This document shows positions 22,641 through 33,540 of a stretch of 64,000 nt of DNA, piece after piece. The first letter of the stretch is position 1. Every line of letters begins with the position of its first letter. Source of the stretch: Apteryx mantelli (lineage: Eukaryota > Chordata > Aves > Apterygiformes > Apterygidae); assembly GCF_036417845.1 (NCBI RefSeq), contig NW_027118693.1:5528001-5592000 (forward strand). The letters are read 5' to 3'. The position numbers and the translations under genes were made by a program. The notes below the pieces were generated by a model. It did not search any database. It was not told the origin of the DNA and saw nothing but the letters and a program-made list of their open reading frames with translations.

Positions 22641-23769
22641 CTAATGACGCCCTCCTTTTATTTTAGCTTCTAGCTTTGATTTAGTGTTGTATTCCATGCA
22701 TACTAAACACTTTTTCGTTATCTGTAAAATTGTTTGAGTCAAACCTGGTGCTGCCCATGAGTGGGAAAAGTGGTTGTCTAAATACAACATCCCCCCGTGC
22801 ATCTGTCCATGGAGTTCTCTTACTAGTGTTATCAACATGATCTTAGGGAGCAACAGTTTTCCCTGCAAAAAACATATCCCCTTTTCTTGTTCTGCTCCCA
22901 AACGCTTCCATCCTTCTACCTCTTCCTTAGGTGTTGCTTGGTGTTCTTCCTCCAGTTCTTCTATAGTTTCAGTCATTACCATTTCTTCTCGTGGCCCGAG
23001 TTTGGTAGGCAGTGGTTGTAGGGCAGCTGCTTTTGCTGTGGCATCAGCAAGGTTATTTCCCTTAGTTATAGCCAAAGTGTCTCGTTGGTGAGCCCTCTGA
23101 TACAGGATTGCTAACTGCAGAGATTTTTCCAAAGCCCTTAATAACTCTACAATCTGATCTCGGAGGGCTACTTGATGTCCTGCCACAGTCAAAACCCCTT
23201 TTTCTCTCCAAATTATTCCCATTGCAAATATCACTCCCAAAGCGTATTTGGAGTCCGTATAGATATTAGCAGTCTTACTCATGGCTATAATACATGCTCG
23301 GGTTAAGGCTATCAATTCCACCACCTGAGCCCCAAAATGTCCTGGAAGGGATCCCGCTTCCAGCACTATATATACATTGCGTAGTTACTGCATACCCAGC
23401 AACCCTTCGACCCTTTTCATAGTATGATGATCCATCACAGAACAATATTAAATCCGGATTGTGCAGGGGCTCTTCTTCCACAGTAGGCAGAACAGTCAGC
23501 CTCAAATCTATTGTTTCCAAGCAACTGTGAAATAATTTTTCCTTAGCTTGCAGTATTTCTGGTAACAGAGTAACTGGGTTTAGCGTATCACACTGTTCTA
23601 ACATTACATTTGGTTCAGTGAGCAAAACTAGCTCATACTGATAAGCTATCGCATGCCAGCGCCGGGCAGTTTTGTGAACTAGCACACTGCTTGTGATTCC
23701 CTTTCGTTCATTCAGATATAACACAAAGGGCTTACCAGAGTCCGGTAAAGCTAGAGCGGGAGCTTCCAT
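22641..23769 (-). pseudogene. RNase H and connection domain of the provirus
   Basis: Two frames overlap. 23769-23275 covers the RT connection and the start of RNase H, with the first catalytic aspartate in LFCDGSSYY. 23366-22641 continues with RNase H, with ELIALTRA and YTDSKYALG holding the next acidic residues. It then runs into the integrase zinc-binding region (HGQMHGG, CLVCMEYN). A frameshift near 23365 separates them. RNase H would degrade the RNA strand during reverse transcription. The integrase N-terminus is separated from its core by a stop near 22640. Confidence 0.78.
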
Positions 23770-24116
23770 AACTTCCTGCTTTAACTCTTAAATGCTTTTT
23801 CCACCTCTGGAGTCCACACCATTAAATCTGGTTCACTATCCTTAGTTAACAGTGTTAATACCTTTGCTTTTTCACTAAATCCGGGTATCCAATACCTATT
23901 AAATCCTATTGCACCTAAAAAGGCCCTAACCTGCCTTTTCATCTGAAGGACTAGTATTTCCTGGCTTGCTTGTATTCACTCCGATGAGATCAATCTCTCT
24001 CCTGACCGAATTATCATTCCCAAATAATTAACTTGTTGCTGGCACAACTGCCTTTTGGCAAGGGAGACTTTATGCACCTTTTCCGCTGGGGCACACAACA
24101 ATGTTTTACTATCTGG

Positions 24117-24596
24117 CTAACAAATATCACAATCAGTACTCGCAATCAACAAGTCATCTATATATTGTATCAGTTTAGGGATGGTTTTTGACAGCATAAT
24201 CGTTTGTAAATCTCTTTTCAATATTCTCGAAAACAGTGTGGAAGAATCCATGAATCCTTGTGGCAGACTGATCCATGCACACTGCTGTGCTTTCCAAGTA
24301 AAGGCAAAGAGGAACTGTGACTCTTCATGGACTGGTATAGTAAAGAAAGCTGCCGTTAGATCCACAACAGTAAAACAGTTTGCATCTGAGGGAATTTCCG
24401 TAAGGACTTGGATCACATCAGGGACCACAGGGTGTGGTAGATCCACTATTTTATTAATTGCTTGCAAATCTTGTACAAAGCGGTATACCAGTTCCCCATT
24501 TGGGTCCAGTTTTGGTTTCTTCACAGGCAATACAGGGGTATTACAAGGGGAAGTACATTGTACTATAATTCCATTCTTAATCAAATCAGCAATCAC
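24117..24596 (-). pseudogene. Reverse transcriptase palm and fingers
   Basis: A 159-codon frame with RT motifs in order: SPCNTPVLPVKKP, RFVQDLQAIN, FTVVDLTAAFF (first catalytic aspartate), SLPQGF, and LIQYIDDLL (the two remaining aspartates). The catalytic box is YIDD rather than the more common YVDD; isoleucine is a conservative change. A stop follows soon after, and the stretch 24116-23770 toward RNase H is unreadable in one frame. The start of RT lies directly against the gag frame, so protease is missing. Confidence 0.83.
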
Positions 24597-25106
24597 AGGC
24601 TCAAATCCCTGTTCAGCCTCCCAGGAAAGGCGGGTGCTGTTTTACACCCATTCCTGCTCTTCTGGTCCCTCTTCCTCTTTGACCTCATCCACTCACATTT
24701 ATTCCCTTTCCTTTCATCTTTGGAATTCCTCCCAGCGCTGCTGCCAACATACTCACTTCCTCCCGCTTTCGCCTTTCCTTCTCCTTCCTTTCTTTTGCTG
24801 ATCTTCCATCGTATATGAAAGTTGATAACGATAGTATCGTCTGTAAATTCTCTCCCCGCCACCCGGGAGCATGTTTTCTGAAATACTCGTGGATATCTGG
24901 TGCTGCTTGCTGGACCAATACGCTCGCTGCCAGCTTTTCATTAACATTTTCCACAGACATCCCTCCATAGCATAAGAGCATAGTTTGCTGCAAGCAGACT
25001 GTTTCAAAAATTGAGTGTTCCTCAGACTTTTGCTAACGATAGTACCTTTTCTGAGATAACACCCATTTGCCCGGCAGTTCTTATAGCTAAAACCAGATTT
25101 TGGCAT
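24593..25106 (-). pseudogene. Gag C-terminal remnant (capsid end)
   Basis: Three overlapping minus-strand frames (25106-24753, 24993-24685, 24862-24593) share the pieces ASVLVQQAAPDIHEYFRKHA and a charged tract KERKEKERRKREEVSM. The latter resembles the lysine- and glutamate-rich end of a gamma-type capsid. No CCHC knuckle follows; the sequence goes straight into RT. Matrix and most of capsid are also missing upstream, where only leader remains. Frameshifts separate the pieces. Confidence 0.5.
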
Positions 25107-25450
25107 GCCATTTCACATGCTGCCCAATCATTTGTATTATTATAATCCCAATTCGGATCTACTCGTCAAGGTTGTCGGTTTCTATCTCAGTCTGCCAATT
25201 CCCTATCCTTTTCCCAATATCCGTTCTCTATCCCCTGGCTAAAATATCTGTCGTAACAATACTTGAACACCCCCCTAACAAAGGTAATGTCCCTTTACTA
25301 TTGCAGAAAAAGGTCGAGCTGCCTTCTCTGGGTCCTCCCACACCCAGGGCATTTGCTGTGCCCATTGAAGTAGACCTCCGGGAGCCCGCAGCCGATAAAC
25401 ATAGGCATGCAAGACCAGTGCCAGTGCTCACCAGATGGGAACCTCGCTGT

Positions 25451-25468
25451 GTTCTGTCTGGGGAGCCA
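25451..25468 (-). promoter_or_regulatory. Candidate primer-binding site
   Basis: The minus strand reads TGGCTCCCCAGACAGAAC three bases after the end of the LTR fragment, the expected place for a tRNA primer site. I do not recognise the tRNA, and the site may be mutated. Confidence 0.4.
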
Positions 25469-25471
25469 AAC

Positions 25472-25588
25472 AGATAAAATAATCTGTTCTGTTTTGTTTG
25501 CTCTTGGGTACTGGTAATGAGCAGCAGGAGTCATATTTCTAAGTTTTTAAGTATTATTGCTGGCAATAAGATCCTTCTTGTGCTCTCA
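25472..25588 (-). repeat. Truncated 5' LTR (R-U5 only)
   Basis: About 117 bp matching the last part of the 3' LTR at 20482-20600, including GACTCCTGCTGCTCATTACC. U3 is absent: beyond 25588 the sequence is satellite (CAGCCAGGTACTGAGCAAAA). The LTR was therefore cut, not simply inserted. Confidence 0.7.
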
Positions 25589-27680
25589 GCCAGGTACTGA
25601 GCAAAAGTGATTTCCAACGAAGCTGTAAAACCTTCTGCCTGCTACGGGCCTATCAGACGCGGAGGCAAAAGTGAACTCACATCCGCACGGCAACCATGTG
25701 CTTCCTGCTGGCCTATAAGGTACAGGGGCACAATGACATCAAATCGACAAAGAGGAGACATGAACATACTGTGGGACTATGGGGTGCTGAGGCAGAAGTA
25801 AACTGACAGGTAAATCCAGCAACAACGTGCCCAGCACTGGCCTATCAGGAACTGAGGCAAAAGTGACATCACAACCACAAACCGCAGCCACATCACCAGC
25901 ACTGGCCTATCAGGCACTCAGCCACAAGTGACATCACAAACACAAACTGCACCCACAGCACCAGCACTGGCCTATCAGGCACTCAGCCACAAGTGACATC
26001 ACAAACACAAACTCCACCCACAGCACCAGCACTGGCCTATCAGGCACTCAGCCACAAGTGACATCACAAACACAAACTCCACCCACAGCACCAGCACTGG
26101 CCTATCAGGCACTGAGCCACAAGGGACATCACAACCACAAACGCCACCCACAGGACCAGCACTGGCCTATCAGGCACTGAGCCACAAGTGACATCACAAC
26201 CACAAACTGCACCCACAGCACCAGCACTGGACTATCAGGCACTCAGCCACAAGTGACATCACAAACACAACATGCACCCACATCACCAGCACTGGCCTAT
26301 CAGGCACTGAGACACAACTGACCTCAAAACCAGAAACTGCAGCCACGTGACCAGCACTGGCCTATCAGGCACTCAGCCAAAAGTGACATCACAAACACAA
26401 ACTGCACCCACAGGACCAGCACTGGCCTATCAGGCAGTGAGACAAAAGTGACATCACAGACACAAACTGCACCCACACCACCAGCACTGGCCTAGCTGGC
26501 ACTCAGCCAAAAGTGACATCACAAACACAAACTGCACCCACAGCACCAGCACTGGCCTATCAGGCACTGAGACACAAGTGACATCACAAACACAAACTGC
26601 ACCCACAGGACCAGCACTGGCCTATCAGGCACTCAGCCACAAGTGACATCACAACCACAAACTGCACCCACAGCACCAGCACTGGACTATCAGGCACTCA
26701 GCCACAAGTGACATCACAAACACAAACTCCACCCACCGGACCAGCACTGGCCTATCAGGCACTCAGCCACAAGTGACATCACAACCACAAACTGCACCCA
26801 CACCGCCAGCACTGGCCTATCAGGCACTGACCCACAAGTGACCTCACAACCACAAACTGCACCCACAGCACCACCACTGGCCTATCAGGCACTCAGCCAC
26901 AAGTGACATCACAAACAAAATCTCCACCCACAGGACCAGCATTGGCCTATTAGGCACTGAGTCACAAGTGCCATCATAACCACAAATTACACCCACAGCA
27001 CCAGCACTGGCCTATCAGGCACTGAGCCACAAGGGACATCACAAACACAAACCCCACCCACAGCACCAGCACTGGCCTATCAGGCATTCAGCCACAAGTG
27101 ACATCACAAACACAAACTCCACCCACAGCACCAGCACTGGCCTATCAGGCACTGAGCCACAAGTGACATCACAAACACAAACTCCACCCACAGCACCAGC
27201 AGTGGCCTATCAGGCACTCAGCCACAAGTGACATCACAAACACAAACTGCACCCACAGCACCAGCACTGGCCTATCAGGCACTGAGCCACAAGGGACATC
27301 ACAAACACAAACTCCACCAACAGCACCAGCACTGGCCTATCAGGCACTGAGTCACGAGTGACCTCACAAACACAAACTGCACCCACAGCACCAGCACTGG
27401 CCTATCAGGCACTCAGACACAACTGACATCACAAACACAATCTCCACCCACAGCTCGAGCACTGGCCTATCAGGCACTCAGCCACAAGTGACATCACAAA
27501 CACAAACTCCACCCACAGCACCAGCACTGGACTATCAGGCACTGAGCCACAAGGGACATCACAAACACAAATTCCACCCACACCACCAGCACTGGCCTAT
27601 CAGGCACTCAGCCACAAGTGACATCACAAACAAAATCTCCACCCACAGGACCAGCACTGGCCTATCAGGCACTCAGCCAC

Positions 27681-28330
27681 AAGGGACATCACAAACACAA
27701 ACCCCACCCACAGCACCAGCACTGGCCTATCAGGCACTGAGCCACAAGTGACATCACAACCACAACCTGCACCCACATCACCAGCACTGGCCTATCAGGC
27801 ACTCAGCCACAGGTGACATCACAACCATAACCTGCACCCACAGGACCAGCACTGGCCTATCAGACACTCAGCCACAAGTGACACCACAACCACAAACTCC
27901 ACCCACAGCACCAGCACTGGCCTATCAGGCACTCAGCCACAAGTGACATCACAAACACAAACTCCACCCGCAGCACCAGCACTGGCCTATCAGGCACTCA
28001 GCCACAAGTGACATCACAAACACAAACTCCACCCACAGCACCAGCACTGGCCTATCAGGCACTCAGCCACAAGGGACATCACAAACACAAACCCCACCCA
28101 CAGCACCAGCACTGGCCTATCAGGCACTGAGCCACAAGTGACATCACAACCACAACCTGCACCCACATCACCAGCACTGGCCTATCAGGCACTCAGCCAC
28201 AGGTGACATCACAACCATAACCTGCACCCACAGGACCAGCACTGGCCTATCAGACACTCAGCCACAAGTGACACCACAACCACAAACTCCACCCACAGCA
28301 CCAGCACTGGCCTATCAGGCACTCAGCCAC
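27681..28330 (+). repeat. Six-monomer higher-order duplication in the array
   Basis: The block starting AAGGGACATCACAAACACAA at 27681 recurs at 28071, exactly 390 bp or six monomers later. It includes rare variants shared by both copies (CATAACCTGC, CAGGTGACATC, TATCAGACACTC, GTGACACCAC). Shared rare variants show that the block was copied as a unit. Confidence 0.85.
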
Positions 28331-28947
28331 AAGTGACATCACAAACACAAACTCCACCCACAGCACCAGCACTGGCCTATCAGGCACTCAGCCACAAGTG
28401 ACATCACAAACACAAACTCCACCCACAGCACCAGCACTGGCCTATCAGGCACTCAGCGACAAGTGACATCACAAACACAAACTCCACCCACAGCACCAGC
28501 ACTGGCCTATCAGGCACTGAGCCACAAGGGACATCACAAACACAAACTCCACCCACAGCACCAGCACTGGCCTATCAGGCACTCAGCCACAAGTGACATC
28601 ACAAACAAAAACTCCACACGAAGGACGAGCACTGGCCTATCAGGCACTGAGACACAAGTGACCTCACAACCACAAATTCCACCCACATCACCAGCACTGC
28701 CCTAGCTGGCACTGAGCCACAAGGGACATCACAAACAAAAACTCCACACAAAGGACGAGCACTGGCCTATCAGGCACTCAGCCACAAGTGACATCACAAA
28801 CACAAACTCCACCCACAGCACCAGCACTGGCCTATCAGACACTGAGCCACAAGTGAGCTCACAACCACAAACTCCACCCACAGCACCAACACTGGCCTAT
28901 CAGGCACTCAGCCACAAGTGACATCACAACCACAAACTCCAGCCACA

Positions 28948-29101
28948 GTGCCTGATAGGCCAGTGCTGGTGCTGTGGGTGCAGTTTGTGTTTGTGATGTC
29001 ACTTGTGGCTGACTGCCTGATAGGCCAGTGCTGGTGATGTGGGTGGAGTTTGTGTTTGTGATGTCACTCGTGACTCAGTGCCTGATAGGCCAGTGCTGGT
29101 G
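28948..29101 (-). repeat. Inverted segment inside the array with a 91-bp hairpin
   Basis: About 2.4 monomers are flipped here. Bases 28988-29078 are a perfect inverted copy of 29102-29192 (91 bp each), with a 23-base spacer 29079-29101. Beyond the arms, matching continues with a few mismatches. Left and right arms share variants such as GTCACGAG and CAGTCAG, so they arose from the same monomers. Confidence 0.88.
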
Positions 29102-29700
29102 CTGAGTCACGAGTGACATCACAAACACAAACTCCACCCACATCACCAGCACTGGCCTATCAGGCAGTCAGCCACAAGTGACATCACAAACAAAAACTGC
29201 AGACACAGGACGAGCACTGGCCTATCAGGCACTGAGCCAAAAGTGACATCACAACCACAAACTCCACCCACAGCACCAGCAGTGGCCTATCAGGCATTCA
29301 GCCAAAAGTGACATCACAACCACAAACTGCACCCACAGCACCAGCACTGGCCTATCAGGCACTGAGCCACAAGGGACATCACAAACACAAACTGCACCCA
29401 CAGCACCAGCACTGGCCTATCAGGCACTCAGCCACAAGTGACATCACAAACACAAATTACACCCACAGCACCAGCACTGGCCTATCAGGCACTGAGCCAC
29501 AAGGGACATCACAAACACAAACTCCACCCACAGGACCAGCACTGGCCTATCAGGCACTCAGCCACAAGGGACATCACAAACACAAACTCCACCCACAGCA
29601 CCAGCACTGGCCTATCAGGCAGTCAGCCACAAGTGACATCACAAACACAAACCCCACCCACAGCACCAGCACTGGCCTATCAGGCAGTCAGCCACAAGTG

Positions 29701-30110
29701 ACATCACAAACACAAACTGCACCCACAGCACCAGCACTGGCCTATCAGGCACTGAGCCACAAGTGACCTCACAACCACAAACTGCACCCACAGCACCAGC
29801 ACTGGCCTATCAGGCACTCAGCCACAAGTGACATCACAACCACAAACTGCACCCACAGCACCAGCACTGGCCTATCAGGCACTCAGCCACAAGGGACATC
29901 ACAAACAAAAACTCCAGCCAAATCACCAGCACTGGCCTATCAGGCACTCAGCCACAAGTGACATCACAACCACAAACTCCACCCACAGCACCAGCACTGG
30001 CCTATCAGGCACTCAGCCACAAGTGACATCACAAACACAAACTGCACCCACAGCACCAGCACTGGCCTATCAGGCACTCAGCCACAAGTGACATCACAAA
30101 CACAAACTCC
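29701..30110 (+). repeat. Copy A of a long-range duplicated block in the array
   Basis: This block of about 410 bp is nearly identical to 32563-32972, 2862 bp downstream (44 monomers plus 2 bases). The rare string AACTCCAGCCAAATCACCAG occurs in both. It includes the same run of unit variants in the same order. Confidence 0.8.
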
Positions 30111-30654
30111 ACCCACAGCACCAGCACTGGCCTATCAGGCACTGAGTCACGAGTGACATCACAAACACAAACTGCACCCACAGCACCAGCACTGGACTAT
30201 CAGGCACTCAGCCACAAGGGACATCACAAACACAAACTCCACCCAAAGCACCAGCACTGGCCTATCAGGCACTCAGCCACAAGTGACATCACAAACAAAA
30301 TCTCCACCCACAGCACCAGCACTGGCCTATCAGGCACTGAGCCACAAGTGACTTCACAAACACAAACTGCAGCCACATCACCAGCACTGGCCTATCAGGC
30401 ACTCAGCCACAAGTGACCTCACAAACACAAACTGCAGCCACATCACCAGCACTGGCCTATCAGGCACTCAGCCACAAGTGACATCACAACCACAAACTGC
30501 ACCCACGTGACCAGCATTGGTCTATCAGGCACTCGGCCACAAGTGACATCACAACCACAAACTCCACCCACATCACCAGCACTGGCCTATCAGGCACTCA
30601 GCCACAAGTGACATCACAAATACAAACTGAACGCACATCACCAGCACTGGCCTA

Positions 30655-30960
30655 TCAAGCACGGAGCCACAAGTGACATCACAAACACAAACTGTAGCCA
30701 GATGGACCAGCACTGGCCTATCAGGCACTCAGACACAACTGACATCACAAACACAAACTGCAGCCACATCAGCAGCACTGGCCTATCAGGCATTGAGCCA
30801 CAAGTGACATCACAACCAAAAACTGCACCCACAGAACCAGCACTGGCCTATCAGGAACTGACGCACAAGTGACCTCACAAACACAAACTGCACCCACATC
30901 ACCAGCACTGGCCTATCAGGAACTCAGCCACAAGTGACATCACAAACACAAACTGCACCC
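30655..30960 (+). repeat. Copy A of a seven-monomer block
   Basis: The rare units with TCAAGCACGGAGCC, TGTAGCCAGATG, CACATCAGCAGC and GGAACTGACGCAC recur in the same order from 31111, 456 bp later. Part of it (the GGAACTGACGCAC unit and its successor) appears a third time near 31801-31960. Confidence 0.8.
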
Positions 30961-33540
30961 ACAGCACCAGCACTGGCCTATCAGGCACTCAGCCACAAGT
31001 GAAATCACAAACACAAACTCCACCCACAGCACCAGCACTGGCCTATCAGGCACTCAGCCACAAGTGACATCACAACCACAAACTGCACCCACAGCACCAG
31101 CACTGGCCTATCAAGCACGGAGCCACAAGTGACATCACAAACACAAACTGTAGCCAGATGCACCAGCACTGGCCTATCAGGCACTCAGACACAACTGACA
31201 TCACAAACACAAACTGCAGCCACATCAGCAGCACTGGCCTATCAGGCATTGAGCCACAAGTGACATCACAACCAAAAACTGCACCCACAGAACCAGCACT
31301 GGCCTATCAGGAACTGACGCACAAGTGACCTCACAAACACAAACTGCACCCACATCACCAGCACTGGCCTATCAGGAACTCAGCCACAAGTGACATCACA
31401 ACCACAAACTGCACCCACAGCACCAGCACTGGCCTATCAGGCACTCAGCCACAAGTGAAATCACAAACACAAACTCCACCCACAGCACCAGCACTGGCCT
31501 ATCAGGCACTCAGCCACAAGTGACATCACAAGCACAAACTGCACCCACAGCACCAGCACTGGCCTATCAGGCACTCAGCCACAAGTGACATCACAAACAA
31601 AAACTCCACACAAAGGACGAGCACTGGCCTATCAGGCACTGAAACACTAGTGACCTCACAACCACAAATTCCACCCACAGCACCAGCACTGGCCTATCAG
31701 GCACTCAGCCACAAGTGACATCACAACCACAAACTCCACCCACAGCACCAACACTGGCCTATCAGGCACTGAGCCACAAGTGACATCACAAACACAAACT
31801 GCACCCACAGAACCAGCACTGGCCTATCAGGAACTGACGCACAAGTGACCTCACAAACACAAACTGCACCCACATCACCAGCACTGGCCTATCAGGAACT
31901 CAGCCACAAGTGACATCACAACCACAAACTGCACCCACAGCACCAGCACTGGCCTATCAGGCACTCAGCCACAAGGGACATCACAAACACAAACTCCAGC
32001 CACAGCACCACCACTGGCCTATCAGTCACTGAGTCACGAGTGACATCATAAACACAAACTGCAGCCACATCACCAGCACTGGCCTATCAGGCACTCAGCC
32101 ACAAGTGACATCACAAACACAAACTGCACCCACAGCACCAGCACTGGCCTATCAGGCACTCAGCCACAAGTGACATCACAAACACAAACTGCACCCACAG
32201 CACCAGCACTGGCCTATCAGGCACTGACCCACAAGTGACCTCACAACCACAAACTCCACCCACAGCACCAGCACTGGCCTATCAGGCACTGAGTCACGAG
32301 TGACATCACAAACACAAACTGCACCCACAGCACCAGCACTGGCCTATCAGGCACTCAGCCACAAGTGACATCACAAACAAAATCTCCACCCACAGCACCA
32401 GCACTGGCCTATCAGGCACTCAGCCACAAATGACATCACAAACACAAACTCCACCCACAGCACCAGCACTGGCCTATCAGGCACTCAGCCACAAGTGACA
32501 TCACAAACACAAACTCCACCCACAGCACCAGCACTGGCCTATCAGGCACTGAGCCACAAGGGACATCACAAACACAAACTGCACCCACAGCACCAGCACT
32601 GGCCTATCAGGCACTGAGCCACAAGTGACCTCACAACCACAAACTGCACCCACAGCACCAGCACTGGCCTATCAGGCACTCAGCCACAAGTGACATCACA
32701 ACCACAAACTGCACCCACAGCACCAGCACTGGCCTATCAGGCACTCAGCCACAAGGGACATCACAAACAAAAACTCCAGCCAAATCACCAGCACTGGCCT
32801 ATCAGGCACTCAGCCACAAGTGACATCACAACCACAAACTGCACCCACAGCACCAGCACTGGCCTATCAGGCACTCAGCCACAAGTGACATCACAAACAC
32901 AAACTGCACCCACAGCACCAGCACTGGCCTATCAGGCACTCAGCCACAAGTGACATCACAAACACAAACTCCACCCACAGCACCAGCACTGGCCTATCAG
33001 GCACTCGGCCACAAGTGACATCACAACCACAAACTCCACCCACAGCACCAGCACTGGCCTATCAGGCACTCGGCCGCAAGTGACATCACAGCCACAAAGG
33101 GCACCCACAATACGAGCACTGGCCTATCAGGCACTCAGCCACAAGTGACATCACAAACACAAACTCCAGCCAAATCACCAGCACTGGCCTATCAGGCACT
33201 CAGCCACAAGTGACATCACAGCCACAAAGGGCACCCACAATACGAGCACTGGCCTATCAGGCACTCAGCCACAAGTGACATCACAAACACAAACTGCACC
33301 CACATCACCAGCACTGGCCTATCAGGCACTCAGCCACAAGTGACCTCACAACCACAAACTGCACACACAGCACCAGCACTGGCCTATCAGGCACTCGGCC
33401 ACAAGTGACATCACAAACAAAAACTGCACCCACAGCACCAGCACTGGCCTATCAGGCACTCAGCCACAAGTGACATCACAACCACAAACTACACCCACAT
33501 CACCAGCACTGGCCTATCAGGCACTCAACAGAAGTGTCCT

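Larger units (their letters stand above)
20482..25588 (-). mobile_element. Gammaretrovirus-like provirus, minus strand, defective
   Basis: Reading on the minus strand from 25588: a truncated 5' LTR, a possible primer-binding site, a partial gag, reverse transcriptase, RNase H, integrase, a shrunken env, a polypurine tract and a full 3' LTR ending at 20482. Protease and nucleocapsid are missing because gag passes straight into RT. RNase H is broken by a frameshift and env has lost most of its length. It sits at the left edge of the satellite array: satellite to its left is inverted, satellite to its right is direct. The 5' LTR lacks U3, so no target-site duplication can be recognised. Class I (gamma-like) is inferred from the integrase C-terminal module and the env layout. 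Confidence 0.85.
25589..33540 (+). repeat. Main satellite array, 65-bp monomer, about 118 copies
   Basis: Tandem units of 65 bp. A typical unit reads CACTGGCCTATCAGGCACTC, then AGCCACAAGTGACATCACAA, then ACACAAACTGCACCCACAGC, then ACCAG. Neighbouring units differ at a few positions (CTCA or CTGA, GCACCC or CCACCC, GTGACA or GGGACA). The first units up to about 25840 are diverged; the core is homogeneous. Every unit contains the dyad GCCTATCAGGC and the octamer TGACATCA or a one-base variant. There is no gene inside. Frames of up to 152 codons arise because the unit is not a multiple of three and has few stops. Confidence 0.97.

Noticed and set aside
25900-33500. Repetitive open frames of 80-152 codons in the satellite (for example 29308-29766)
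   Set aside because: The unit is 65 bp, so the frame rotates and the same peptide returns every three units. The stops come from the TGACATCA motif, the start is simply the ATG formed where that motif varies, and openness follows from few stop codons, not from coding.
25589-33540. CRISPR-like array (regular 65-bp period)
   Set aside because: There are no unique spacers between constant repeats; the whole unit repeats with point variants, in a vertebrate genome. It is a satellite.
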